Below, one piece after another: positions 22,313 to 34,958 of a stretch of 64,000 nt of DNA. The number at the start of each line of letters is the position of its first letter. The first letter of the stretch is position 1. The notes under the pieces are model-generated. The model did no database searches. It worked only from the letters and a program-made list of their open reading frames with translations, and was not told the origin of the DNA. Source of the stretch: Quercus robur (lineage: Eukaryota; Streptophyta; Magnoliopsida; Fagales; Fagaceae); NCBI RefSeq assembly GCF_932294415.1, contig NC_065537.1, forward strand, positions 2,418,001-2,482,000. Direction: 5' to 3'. The translations under genes were made by a program, and so were the position numbers.

Positions 22313-22879
22313 TGTACGGCACCAAGGTCCCAAGACCCAGATGGGCCCTAGGCTTAGGTCCAGTGGCATGGCCCCATCACTTTAAATTCTGCTTGAAACT
22401 ACCTTCACGTACTACGAGTTTTGAGCCTCGGCCCGTGACCTATGCTTGACATAAATTTCCTGAACAATTAATGAAACCTTGTCCGGACGTACCATAGGAT
22501 GCTCGGCAGTTCATGAAACATCACTACCGAGCATATTCACCTGAGTTGGAACCAAGTTCCAAAGCCATAATCGCTGCATTCCACTCTCACCTAAACATCC
22601 ACTTACAACAGATAATATTGGACCTTCAATTGCACTAACAATGGCAGTAATCATGATCTCCCCACTAACTTAGAGCTATAAATAGGAGAAGTTGGGGAAG
22701 AAAGAGGGGTTCAGAAAAAAAAGGGGAGAAAAAATAGTCATTTAGGAAGGGAGGAGGGATATTACTCTGAGTTTCTGTGCCGAGAATGACCCAAAGTAGG
22801 AAATCCTAAAGCCCACCCTATAAATAAGTTGTGAGCCCAAGTGAGGTTAGGCCCAACAGTCTCATTTCCGGCGCGCACA
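22313..22879 (+). mobile_element. 3' LTR of the 19.0-22.9 kb Tat-like element
   Basis: It starts TGTACGGCACC directly after the polypurine tract and CTAA, and probably ends GGCGCGCACA. It has a TATA box (CTATAAATAGGAG, 22676-22688) with a purine-rich leader after it. The right border is inferred from the TG..CA rule only. Confidence 0.65.
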
Positions 22880-22946
22880 AGTACTATGTTTGCTTCACCT
22901 ACTAATAATGTTAATTCTTAGAACAATGATGTTAAAACTGTTTTAG

Positions 22947-23346
22947 CTTGAATTGGTGTGGTTTGGCTTGATTTCGGTTGTGCTGGGTTAGTTTTGGTGG
23001 TTGGGGCTTGTTTGAATTGGTGTGGGTTGGGTTATTTCGGTGCTGCTATGTTGTTTTGGTGGTTGGGCTTCTTTTAATCGATGCAGGTTAGGTTGTTTCG
23101 GTGGTGTTGGGTTATTTCGGTGGCTGGAGCTTGTTTAAATTGGTGTGGGTTGGGTTGTTTCAATGGTGCTAGGTTGTTTCGGTGGTGCTTGGGCTTCGAT
23201 TTTGGTGGCTGGTGGTTGGGGACTTGCATTTGAACTGGGGATGCTGGATGGAGAAAGGAGACGGAGAGGTAAAGAGAGGAGAGATTTATAATATTTTATG
23301 GTGTAGTTATATTATTTTATTGTATTGTATTGTATTGTATTGTATT
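22947..23346 (+). repeat. GT-rich degenerate tandem repeat and (TGTAT)n
   Basis: About four diverged units of 65-75 bases with the motifs GAATTGGTGTGGGTTGGG and TTTCGGTGGT span 22947-23230. The pentanucleotide TGTAT repeats about five times at 23320-23346. The sequence to 23465 resembles the end of a small DNA-transposon derivative (GGATGTGAATGCTCTTA), but no clear partner terminus was found. Confidence 0.6.
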
Positions 23347-24534
23347 AAAAAATAAAAACTGGGATGTTAAGTGTACTATAAAGTAGGATGATATAATAGA
23401 TAAAATAATTTTTTAAGATATAAAATAGCAAATTTTATACAAACATGGATGTGAATGCTCTTACACATAAAAAAAGGAAAAAAAAATACAACCAAATCAA
23501 TAGTGTAAAACCTTCAACAATAAAAATCTTATGAAAAATAAATGTTGTTTGTCTTGAATAGTTTTGACCAACCACTACACACAACCTATAATTATTTTTA
23601 CATAATTTGAGCAAACCAAAAGCTAATTAAGCCATGACATCACCTTCCCCATTACAAGCTGCATTCTCTTTGTGTTCTTCCTCATCCATTGTATCACAAA
23701 GTGCTCTACCCCTTGTCTCTGGCAAACATACTGCAAGCAGCCCACAACACCCTATCACCAACCCAAACACACCATATGATGAAATTCCTTTTTTTCTCTC
23801 AACAACCACTAGCATCGGACCAAAGACACCACCAAACACAAGTGCTTGTCTCACCGACATAGCAGCTGAGTTCCTCACCCAAGTAGGGAACAACTCTATT
23901 GTGAATATGAGTAATATATTGAAAGCAGTACAAGCACAGAAGAAAGATATTTGCTCAAGTCCAATTTGGAATCTCGTCCACACCTGGCCTTTCAAAGCAC
24001 ACATGACTCTAAAAATCCCACTAATCATTGTGAAAGTAGGCACTGAAAATTTTCTGTTCAACTTACCTATGAGCAAGATAATGAACAATGAAGACAGTAT
24101 CTCTGATAAGGCATTGAAAGTGACACTCAAGTAGAGATTGAATGACAAGTTTCCTAGGCCTAATGGCATGCCATAGTACACCATGCCAATCCCAAAACCT
24201 ATTACCATAACCGGTGACAACCTTTCAAAGGCCTTTTTTTTTGCAACAACATTTTGAAAGCTGAGTAAACATTCCCATTATGTCACATTTCTTGCTAAAA
24301 CGAAACCCCAGAGAAGCTCCAGGTTGAACAACTATAATGGCTAGGTGGTGCAATGCTTTTCAATGTCGCCACTGCTTTTTCTTTACGTCCATGAAAAAAT
24401 AGCCATCTGGGTGACTCACAAACAAAGAAGTGAACTAACATAGAATACAAGATTCCTAGATAGAAGTCCATAAATAGAGAGATCTCCATGATGAACCTCT
24501 ATTCCAATAAGCTATAGATGGTAGTGATAAAACC

Positions 24535-25516
24535 TGTTAGGACATATGTGATTTACTTGCTAGGAATATGTGTCACTATTTTATGTAATTGGTTAATCCT
24601 TTGACAAAACGCACTTTACTTGTAATTGGATAGTTCAAGTGTTAAAGTCATGCAAGTCTGTCCAAGATTCAAGTGAGAAAAGTGTTGTTATTAAAACTCA
24701 ACAGCTAGCTCGATAGCTAGCAATCTATCAAGCCTTGAAGAGTTGTTCTAGCTCGTGGCTTGACAGTAGCTCGACAGACAGGTATCTGTCGAGGTTTATA
24801 AAGTTTAGTTTTTCAGGACTGTTTTTCATTTAATCCTTGATTATATGTTTGGGCTTTCTTTTCTCACAACCCTAAACATATAAAAGGGTTATTTTAAGGG
24901 CCGCCAAAGGTGACACAAGTTGTACAAGTGTTGAGCAAAGTTTGTTCAAGCAAATTGTGACAAAAAACTGAATTTGCCCTAGTTCATCTTTCTTGTGAAG
25001 AAGCTGCTGTGTTTGTGCACCGTAGGGTTTTGTAACCAAGAAGCTTCTCGATCTTCATTGTGTGATAAACTGAAGAACTTTGCAGCCAACAACCTTCTCT
25101 AGTTGGTGATTGAAGTCGCGTACTAGGATCCACGCAATTGGTTAGTCATTTACTGGGAGCCGTGCATTACAAGAAGAGATTTTCACTACAGAACAAGTCC
25201 AATTAGGTATTGGGATAAGGGTTCAACTGTAGGTTGGTATAAGGTACTGGGATTCCTTTACTTGTAACCGCTTGTTTTGATAATAGTGGATTCTCAAGAG
25301 TGGTGACCTTAAAATCACCTAGTGGGGTTTTTGCCGTGTTGGTTTTCCTCATTCGTAAACAAATCATCATGTCAAATTTACTTTCCACTACATTTAACTT
25401 AGTTGGTGATTTGTTTATGCTGCCACGCATATTGTATGTTAATTTGATTAATTAATAAACTGGGCTAATTAATCAATTAATTTATCGCAAGGGGTCGATA
25501 AATTTTTGGCCTATCA
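24535..25516 (+). mobile_element. solo Ty1/copia LTR
   Basis: TGTTAGGACATATGTG to CCTATCA, homologous to the LTR at 17067-18019. It is flanked by AAACC (24530-24534) and AGACC (25517-25521), a one-mismatch 5-bp target duplication. It interrupts the transporter coding sequence after FCFTIGV. TATA-like ATATAAAAG lies at 24878-24886. Confidence 0.85.
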
Positions 25517-25816
25517 AGACCCCTATTGTGAAACAAAAGAATCCTATCGCACCCACTTGGCCTCGCCACCTTTTTCCCACAAGCTCAATTGTTAACACAT
25601 GTTTATTTGTTTAGACCTCTTAAAGTAGATAGTTTAACCTAATATATTAGCCAAGTGATTACTTAGGTTAATTACGAGATCTGGGTTAAACAAAGAAAGA
25701 TCATATTATGCAAACAGTGGAAAAGTAAATAACACACAGATATGATCACCTAAGAAGACCAATGAAACGAACCACTTCAAGGTAAAAACCTGGAGAGGAT
25801 TTAACCTAGCTATCCT

Positions 25817-28364
25817 TGTGGACACAATAGGGAGTTGCCACTTAGTTTTTTTAATGGTTTAGGAACCATATATATAGCGTCCTCCCGAGGAAGGACCATT
25901 GATCTTACTACCAGAGATATGGGTTCGGAGTTAAAGTACGGTCTTGGGAAGGTATTAAGCATCCAAAACCGCCTAACCCTAAGGTTGGCTTCCCTTTATT
26001 GTGTCTTATGTCTTAACCCTATTAAAGGCATATTCAACACGCTAACATGCATCTAGTAAAAAAATATGGCATCTTCATCCAAAAACCCTAGCATACATCT
26101 ATCATGGCATACACATCTCCTAACATACATCTATCTCATCTCATCCAAGGTAGCAAGCACGTTCACACATCATAATCACCACCAATCAAGGGAATTAATC
26201 AAGCATATACATCATGTTCATCAATCAAGAAATTTCATCATGTTCATTAACCAAATCAAATGCATGTTCATTTAATTATGCATGACTTACCTCACTTACC
26301 TCATAGCACCACAGCACCTATGCATCAATGTATCTTCATGTTCATATGCATGTTCATGTGATTCAACCAAGATATAAACCTTAATTATCAATTCCACAAT
26401 CAAAGCATGTGAAACACGTTATTCTACTAACCCTAGACCTAAACATGTGAAAAACTAGACTCGACAAGATCTAAACATGTGATTAAAACTAACCAAAACA
26501 AACAAAATAACAAGAACCCCATATTTGGGTTTCTGGGCATGAGGAAGTATGTGTACGCATGACTCTAGTATGCATATGCATACATAAATATGTGCACGCA
26601 TATTGCCTAGAAACACAGTTTTAAAACAAGTAACAAATAACAATAAATAAATAAATAAAACCTAGCATGCTTATAATATATTACCAAATCACCTAAACTA
26701 CCAAAAAAATTATCAAAGATAAAAATAAATAAAATAAAATAAAATAAATAAAAAAGGAAAAACAAACAACACCTATTCCTAAACATGCATTATATTTAAC
26801 AATAAATAAGAACAACACTTAACACATCAAAACATGTTCATCAATATCCAATCATATTAACTTTCCAATCAAAACATGATATAAACCTTAATTATCAATT
26901 CCACAATCAAAGCATGTGAAACACGTTATTCTACTAACCCTAGACCTAAACATGTGAAAAACTAGACTCGACAAGATCTAAACATGTGATTAAAACTAAC
27001 CAAAACAAACAAAATAACAAGAACCCCATATTTGGGTTTCTGGGCATGAGGAAGTATGTGTACGCATGACTCTAGTATGCATATGCATACATAAATATGC
27101 GCACGCATATTGCCTAGAAACACAGTTTTAAAACAAGTAACAAATAACAATAAATAAATAAATAAATAAAACCTAGCATGCTTATAATATATTACCAAAT
27201 CACCTAAACTACCAAAAAAATTATCAAAGATAAAAATAAATAAAATAAATAAAAAAGGAAAAACAAACAACACCTATTCCTAAACATGCATTATATTTAA
27301 CAATAAATAAGAACAACACTAAACATATCAAAACATGTTCATCAATATCCAATCATATTAACTTTCCAATCAAAACATGGTGAGACAAAACAAAACAAAA
27401 TATGTTTCTAAGCATGAATAACATATAAATTAAGTAAGAAAAACAAAAACACAAATTATAAAAGATACAAATCAAGGAAAAGCCATGAAGAGAGATTCAC
27501 CTTGCTACGGAACACAAACTTGATTGATATTTAACCGACCCCTTAGTGCCTACACAACAAAATCAAATGACAATCAAAGGAATCAAATTATTTCAATAGT
27601 TCATAAGTGATCACAACTCAAAATAAAAAAGCATTATTGAAGAGATTGTTTTGAAAACGGTTTTGTAAGAATCTAGAAAGTAGTTTCTGCCTTAAGACTA
27701 TTAAAGAGAGGTTTTGAAGAACAAAAAAAAATGTTCATGATGGTTGTGTGTGCAGAAAATAAGAGTTAGAAAAGTGTTTTAGAGAAGTTTAGGTGAAAAA
27801 TCCACTATCTCTTGCTAGGGTCTAAGTTTGGAGGCATAAGTATGTATTTATATGTTTAAACTAGGGTTTTCATGCTTATTTTTAGGGTTTTGGACATTCC
27901 AAAGGGTCTAGGGGCCGGGCCTCATCAAAGAGGTAGGATTTGGGCTCTAAAACATGAAGTTTTGGGCCTCTGGAAAGCAGCTTGTGTGCACAGGCTTGAA
28001 GCTACATACACATGCATTCTCCTCACGCACACATGTGTTCCCAGAAATCCTAATTTTGACAACTCTAATGGGCCTATTTCAAACGGTCATAACTCACTCA
28101 ATTTAACTCCAAATTAGGCCAAATATATGTTCAAATTGAAGCTCAGGATGTCTACTTTCCAATGAAATAAATCTCACTCAAAAATTATTTGTCAATCAAA
28201 CATTATGGTAAAAACAATGAAGAAATGTCATTTTTCAGCATTGTTTTCAAAGAAATTTGAGTACTTTTGAGTTGTAATTACTTCTAAACTATCAAAATAA
28301 CTTCAATTACCTTTTGTAGACCTGCAAACTCGTCATTGGGACCAGGGACTAAAGTTTATTAACT
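25817..28364 (-). repeat. 3' LTR of the gag-only gypsy element
   Basis: Homologous to 33000-34958 but longer because of an internal 507-bp tandem duplication. About 20 bases at its 5' end (the TGTAGACACC.. start) appear deleted. The preceding polypurine tract on minus is CCAAAAGAAGGG (28381-28370). Confidence 0.7.
26371..27379 (+). repeat. 507-bp tandem duplication inside the LTR
   Basis: Copy 1 is 26371-26877 and copy 2 is 26878-27379. Both start GATATAAACCTTAATTATC. They differ by only a few substitutions and by the number of AAATA-type units. The other LTR has a single copy, so the duplication post-dates insertion or arose in the last replication cycle. Confidence 0.95.
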
Positions 28365-28456
28365 GTATGCCCTTCTTTTGGCTATACTTGCTCTGCAAGT
28401 GTAGTCAAAAGCTTGAAGAGACAAACCATTTTGTAGGTTAATAAACTTTAAGTCCA
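28343..28456 (+). repeat. inverted repeat at the LTR/internal border
   Basis: GGGACTAAAGTTTATTAAC at 28344-28362 is nearly complementary to GTTAATAAACTTTAAGTCC at 28438-28456. The second arm looks like the start of an LTR in the opposite orientation (ACCATTTTGTAGG). Confidence 0.65.
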
Positions 28457-29220
28457 CACATGCACACAACACTTACACGCAAACATGCAAGCAAACATTG
28501 GGCGTGGGTGCAAAATCCAATCACTGGATTCTACGAGTCCCTATTCTCCTAGGTTTGTTATCCTAAACCTTTGGTAAAGGGAAAAACAAAAAGCGGCTAC
28601 TATCCCAAGCCAGAAGAAAACTCATCACATCATCATATCATGTTATCATCACATTAACAACACATCATGAACACAACAAGAATGGCTACTATCCTAAACC
28701 AACAGAAACACATCAACACATCATAAACACAACATCAGTCATCAAAGATCCTAAGTTTGCTATCCTGAACTTAGAATCAAAGAAACACAACAAGAATGGC
28801 TACTATCTCAAGCCAAACTCACACATCACAACATCAAAAACACATCAACACAACATCATAAACATACGCATATCATCATAAGCACATCAACACGACATTA
28901 AAAGGTTCAAGAGACTTAACATCTCACATAAAGGAACTCATCATTCAAGACACATCATTTATTTCCAGAAGAAATTATTACTTAAGGAAATCAATATTAT
29001 TTATGAAATTCATCATTCAAATCCATCCATCTTTGAAAACTTTCTTCCATTTTTGAAACCTCTTTTGGATTTTTGAATCTTGAAATCTTTCTTTTGAAAT
29101 TCATGACTTTCTCCTTAAGTGCCAATCTCTCACTTGAATTATTGAATTCATTTTTGAATTTTGAAGCTTTCTTGAATCTTTTAGATTTGTCACAACAATT
29201 AGGTCCTATCAACACAACGA

Positions 29221-29478
29221 ATCACATCAGGTTTGGTCCAAACACATCAGGATAGAACCAAGTACAACATATCACATCATGTTTAGTCCAAATACATTAG
29301 GACAAAACCAAGCACAACGAGTCACATCAGGTTAGGTCCAAAACACATCAATACTGAACCAATTACAACAGGTCACATCAGGCTAAGTCCAAACACATCA
29401 GGACTGAAAAAGCACAATGGGCACATTAGGTTTGGTCCAAACACATCAAGATAGAACCAAGCACAACATATCACATCA
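29221..29478 (+). repeat. 50-bp tandem repeat, about five copies
   Basis: Diverged units beginning TCACATCAGGTTTGGTCC with period 48-51, in the internal region of the gag-only element. The preceding 28560-28900 holds looser repeats of ACAAGAATGGCTACTATC. Confidence 0.85.
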
Positions 29479-29484
29479 TTCCTC

Positions 29485-29720
29485 TTAATCTTCTCTTTAT
29501 TTATTTTTTTTCATCATTTTTTTTCTCTTTTTATTTGTTTTTCTCTTCTCATCTTTTTTTTTCTCTCTCTCTTCCGTCTTCTTTTCTTTTATTCTTTCTC
29601 TTCTCATCTCCATTCTTTCTTTTTCTCCTCTCATTTTCTTTGTGAACCTTCATTTTTTTTCTTTTCTTTATTTTCAACATCTCACTTTCTTTCTTCTTCT
29701 TTTTTTCTTTTCCTTTAAAT
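29485..29720 (+). repeat. polypyrimidine tract
   Basis: About 235 bases almost entirely C and T on plus, equivalent to a polypurine tract on the element's sense strand. Further long T runs lie at 30342-30372 and 30590-30612. There is no coding evidence in 28365-31330. Confidence 0.8.
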
Positions 29721-31329
29721 TTTATTTCCCATTCTTTTGGACTAAAAATTGCTTTTTCTCTTTAAAGCATTATCAAGGAAGAGTTGATTAGGTCATGGGT
29801 TCATTGCATTCATTTCTTTTTATGGGGGCACATATTTACTCAACACATCATTTGTTCACTTTATTGTTATTATTATGAACCTTTTGCCTTTGGAAGAGAC
29901 TCTAGACCAGAAACATTTCAAACACAACAAGAGTTTAGAGATAGTAGACCACAACATGATTTGAATACAAAGAGGACCTTGAAGAAAATTTGAAAGAGTT
30001 GAAGAAAGGAGGTAAAAACAAGGGATCATAGATCCAAATGATTTTGCACAACAATGTCTTTATTTTAACATGCGCACCTCACTTCTCTCATTTCCCTCTT
30101 ATTGTATTCTCCTAAATCAACTTATCTTTCACGTATGGTTATTTTTCTCCTCATCATGGTTGTTTTAGCTTGAAGTTAGTCTCATCTTTCCTTATATATT
30201 CCATTCCTTTGTCATTCCCATTCATGACTTGCCCCTAGCTTGGAGTGAGTTCACTATTTTTCTTGTTGCTCACTTCTTTTCAAGGTACCCTAACTTTTGC
30301 CTAGATTGCCCTTTCAGGTTTTCAACCTAGCGAGCCTTTCTTCCTTTTTTTTTTTTTTTTTTTTTTTTTTTTCACAACTAAGGCTAGACTTTCCAGAATT
30401 TGTAGGCTAAACAATCTCAACTGATCAGAGAGGACTTATTTTTGGACTATAATGAGGTTGAGATTCTAAGGCTTAAGAATGAAAAGATATTTGAGGCTCA
30501 AATTCAATTTTCTTCCCAAGGTATCCTAATTGCCAAGGATTACTACTCATCTTGTGCTTGCATTGTTTTCTTCTATCTCTTCCTTTCCTTTTTTTTTTTC
30601 TTTTTTTTTTTCTTTTCTCTTTTTTTCTTTTACCATATCCCTTGTTGGGAAAAGATATCATGTTACTTATAAATCATCATCACATTTCTTTATCATTCAT
30701 CCACAAAATTTTCCCCTAGTATAGAGTTGATCATTTCCAATATTAAAGTATGCCCCTAGTGTTAAGGGTAACCCTTTCAAATCACCATCTCTTAAGAACA
30801 TGCCCCTAGTGTAGGGGGTAATCTCTTGGCATGGGTATAAAGAAGGAATTCATCTAGGCTCTACGAGGTTAGCAAGTGGAAATAATCTCTCATTGTAAAA
30901 AGGGTAGCAGAAAAATGGCCTTTCATTCCTTCAACCTTGATTGCTTAGCCTTTCCAAACCTAGGTTAGCCTTTTCATCTCATCAAGTTCTCATCATTGTA
31001 GTGTCATCCACATGAAACAAGTTATTCATTCAATTTCTCTTTCCCATCTTTGAACTCACTCATGTCTTGTGCTTCAAGGAACCTCTCATCACTCTCTCAC
31101 TTGAATGGCCATCTTATTGAAAGTGAAATAACATTGATTTGGGAATTTAAAGGAATACGACTCAACATGATAAGAGGAAAAGACTCGACAACACAACAAG
31201 GGAAAGACTCAAATAGACTTAATGACAATTGAAAAAGACTCAACAAAATTGAAATGGCTCATCCTCTAGCAAAAGTGTTCAAATGGATCAAATCTCTTAA
31301 GCACATCCCTCTATTCATTCTTACTTATT

Positions 31330-32023
31330 TCTCACTTGCCCATTTCTTGAGGTTGTGGCTTGGCGTTCACCCCTTGATCTATCAAATCTTGAACTTCATG
31401 CTTCAACCTTTGGCAACTATTTGTCTTGTGCCCTATCCTTTGATGAAATGCACAATGGTCATTTCTATTCCAATTTGGTGGGATTGGATTTGGAAATGGA
31501 GTAGGATCAAGTGGCTTGAGGTGCCCCCCTCAGTCAAGACTACTAGTACTTCTGATTAAGGCATTTGAAAATCATTGAACAACCTTTCTTGTGGTTGAGC
31601 AACATTCACATTGTTGAGAGCACCACCCTTTTCTCCTTCATTGAACACTTTCTTTGCTTGAAACTTGGTTTCACTTAGGTCCAATTGTCCAATGTTAATG
31701 GCATCTTCAATTCTCATACCACAATCACATAACTCCTCAAAGGAATTGATAGGCAATGACAAAAGCCTATTATTGTATGCCAGAAGCAAGTTCTTAATGA
31801 TCATGCTAATCTGATCCTTTTCATTTGGCCTATTAACTATCCTTGAAACTTTGCTATTTAACCTTATCATGTACTCATAAAATGTCTTGTTGAACCCTTG
31901 CTTAGTAGTCTCCAAGTCTCTCAAAGTCACATCAATCACGGTGTTAAAGATGATTTGGTCCACAAACAAATCCACTAGCTCATTCCACACCTTAGTTTTG
32001 CTTGGAATCCAATTGCAAGTCAC
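31330..32023 (-). pseudogene. Ty3/gypsy gag of the gag-only element
   Basis: From 32023 the minus strand reads a retrotransposon gag core (VWNELVDLFVDQIIFNTVID, VTLRDLETTKQGFNKTFYEY, RPNEKDQISMIIKNLLLAYN, EELCDCGMRIEDAI) to a stop at 31556. In another frame a zinc-knuckle-like CAFHQRIGHKTNSC follows at about 31450, then QRLKHEVQDLIDQGV. This is the usual order of gag core and knuckle in this family, so a frameshift lies between. The N-terminal part of gag upstream of 32023 is not recognisable. Confidence 0.8.
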
Positions 32024-32999
32024 TCATCTCACCCTTAATCACACCTTAATCATTTTCTTTTTTCTTTTTTTCCTTTTTCATTGGGCTTTGAAAATTTCAC
32101 TTCTTAAAAAAATTATTTACAAAAGATTAGTTTTTTTTGAAAACTTTTCTTCTTTGCAAAAGGTTTTCTTCTTTTCTTGAAAATTTTTTGAAGTAGCCCT
32201 CTAGCTAGAACATATTGTGGCCCTCCTCTCAAAACCTATGAATCTCTCATCATTTTGGGCCTTGGCATACAACAAGGAGACCCAAGATTAGGGAAATTCA
32301 TATTGACTTTGTAGGATTTTGGATGCTAAGTCCATAGCATATTTGTTACCCTAGGCCCAAGGTTCTCCTTTTCAAGAGGACTTTTGATTTGGGCTTATGA
32401 TAGCAACTAGGCTATGGTCTTATAAACCTTTCAAGTTAAGACATACCTTTGGACTTTGGGATAAGTCTCTCATATGTGAGAATTTCTTTTCTTTTTGTCC
32501 CATTATCTTAGGGTGTACCATAACTTTTGGGTCATCCTCCAATTCTTTATTTTTTATCTTTTATTTGTCATTTTAGAATTAGGTGAACACAAGATATATG
32601 GTTGAACAAACAAGAGATATAAAGGGTACCCTCTTTTTGATAGGATCTAAGATCTCTCTAAGTGTGGATAGGCTCCTTAGAGCTAAAGGGATAGATAAGT
32701 AGGCCACTCACAACTAGGTGGGTCATGATTCCAACCAAGTGCCTAAGTGGATCTTTGTGGATTGGTGGTAAACTGTTAACATACTTAAAGCCCATCATAG
32801 GCAATGGCATACATTATGAGTTGGTGGGATGAACTTCAGAATACTCGGGCCCAAATGAAGCCTTCCATCTTCCCACTCATCACCAACCAAGGTAAAAGGG
32901 ACAATAGAACCAAGTGATGTGTGTGAAAACAAGTATAGAATGAGCCTTTATTAAGGTTAAGACATAGAACACATAGGAATTAAACTCATTATCCCTAGT

Positions 33000-34958
33000 A
33001 GAGTTGCCACCGGGGAGTCGCAACCTAATTTTGTAATGGTTTAGGAACCATATATATAGTGTTCTCTCAAGGAAGGACTATTGATCTTACTATCAGAGAT
33101 ATGGGTTCAGAGTTAAGGTACAGTCTTGAGAACGTGTTAGACACTTAAAATTGCCTAATCCTAAAGTTGACTTCCTCTCATTGTGTCTTATATCTTAACC
33201 CTATTAAAGGCATATTCAACACTTTTATACTCATATACACACTAACATGCATCTAGTAAACAAACATGACATCTTCATCCTAAAACCCTAGCATGCATCT
33301 ATCATGGCATACACATCTCCTAGCATACATCTATCTCATCTCATCCAAGGCAACAAGCACGTTCACACATCATAATCACCACCAATCAAGCATATTCATC
33401 AATTAAGAAATCTGATCATCCTCATCACCCAAATCAAATACATGTTCATGTAATTATGCATGACTTACCTCACTTACCTTATAGCACCACCGCACCTATG
33501 CATCAATGCATGTTCATGTGATTCAACCAAGATATAAACCCTAATTATCAATTCAACAATTAAAGTATGTGAAACATGTTATTCTACTAACCCTATACCT
33601 AAACATGTGAAAAAATAAACTTAATAAGACCTAAACATGTGATCAAAACTAACCAAAACAAACAAAATAGCAAGAACCCTAAATTTGGGTTTCTGGGCAC
33701 AAGGATGCGTACGCATACCACCCAGAACCACAATTTTAAAACAAACAACAATTAAACAAAACCTAGCATGCTTCTTATATATAACCAAACCACCTAAACT
33801 AACTACAAAAATATCAAAGATTAAAAAAAAAAAAAAAAAAAACCTATTCCTAAACATGCATTGGATTTAACAAGAAACAAGAACACTTAACACATCAAAA
33901 CATGTTCATCAATATATCCAATCATATCAACTTTCCAATCAAAACATAGTGAGACAAAACAAAACAAAACAAAACATATTTCTAATCATGAATAACATAT
34001 AAATTAAGTAAGAACAACAAAAACACAAATTATAAAAGATCCAAATCAAGGAAAAGCCATGAAGAGAGACTCACCTTACTATGGAACACAAACTTGATTG
34101 ATATTTAATCGGCTCCTCAGTGCCTACACAACAAGGTCAAATGACAATCAAAGGAATCAAATTATTTGAATGCTTCATAAGTGATCACAATTCAAAATAT
34201 AAAGGCATTATTGAAGAGATTGTTTTGAAAAAGGATTCAGAAAGTAGTTTCTGCCTTAAGACTACTAGAGAGAGGTTTAGTACAACAAAAAAAAAAAAAA
34301 ACATTCATGGTGGCTGTGTGCACAGAAAATAAGAGTTAGAAAAGTGTTTTGGAGAAGTTTAGGTGAAAAATACACTCTATCTTGCTAGGATCTGAGTTTG
34401 GAGGTATAAGGATGTATTTATATGTTTAAACTACAATTTTTAGGCTTATTTTTAGGGTTTTGGACATTTCAAAGGGTCTAAGGGTTGGGCCCCATGAACG
34501 AGATAGGGTTTGAGCCCTAAAATATGAAGTTTTGGGCATTTGGAAAGCATCTTGCATGCGCAGGTTTGAAACTGCATACGAATGCATTCTCCTCGTGCAT
34601 GCATGTGTTCCCAAAAACCCTAATTTTGACTATTCTGATGGCCCAACTTCAAACTGTCATAACTCACTCAATTTAAGTCCAAATTAGGCAATATTTGTAT
34701 TCAAATTTAAGCTCAAAATGTCTACTTTCCAATGGAACAAACCGTACTAAAAAAGACCTTGTGGATCAAAATTTATGGTCAAAATAGTGAGAAAATATCA
34801 TTTTTCAACATCGTTTTCAATTAGATTTTAGCACTTTTGAGTTGTGATTACTTCAAAACTATCAAAATAACTTCAATTACCTTTTGTAGACATGTCAAGC
34901 TTGTCATTGGGACCAAGGACTAAGGTTTATTAACTGGGTACAAAATGAGGTGTCTACA
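33000..34958 (-). repeat. 5' LTR of the gag-only gypsy element
   Basis: It starts on minus with TGTAGACACCTCATTTTG at 34958 and shares long colinear stretches with 25817-28364. The inner border near 33000 is approximate. No primer-binding site could be recognised, which suggests decay. Confidence 0.7.

Larger units (their letters stand above)
19020..22879 (+). mobile_element. 3' half of a Tat-like Ty3/gypsy element
   Basis: It comprises the antisense gene, a polypurine tract (AGGGGGGG at 22301-22308) and a 3' LTR. Gag-pol is missing at the low-coordinate side, where the sequence meets a copia gag. The junction is somewhere in 19010-19100. Orientation is deduced from the polypurine tract and LTR. 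Confidence 0.65.
25817..34958 (-). mobile_element. large-LTR Ty3/gypsy element with gag only
   Basis: Termini TGTGGACAC (25817) and GTGTCTACA (34958) are flanked by the 5-bp duplication ATCCT at 25812-25816 and 34959-34963. LTRs of about 2.0-2.5 kb flank an internal region of about 4.6 kb. The only recognisable coding sequence is gag on minus. No protease, RT, RNase H or integrase is visible, so it resembles a LARD-type non-autonomous element. Confidence 0.8.

Noticed and set aside
26371-27379. Two identical minus-strand frames (62 and 103 codons) suggesting a duplicated gene
   Set aside because: They are non-coding LTR sequence duplicated in tandem; no homology and not open in the other LTR.
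28560-29480. CRISPR-like spacing of repeats
   Set aside because: The repeats are diverged, adjacent tandem units without spacers, in a plant retroelement.
30442-30724. Poly-Phe and poly-Lys frames
   Set aside because: Translation of long T runs in the gag-only element.
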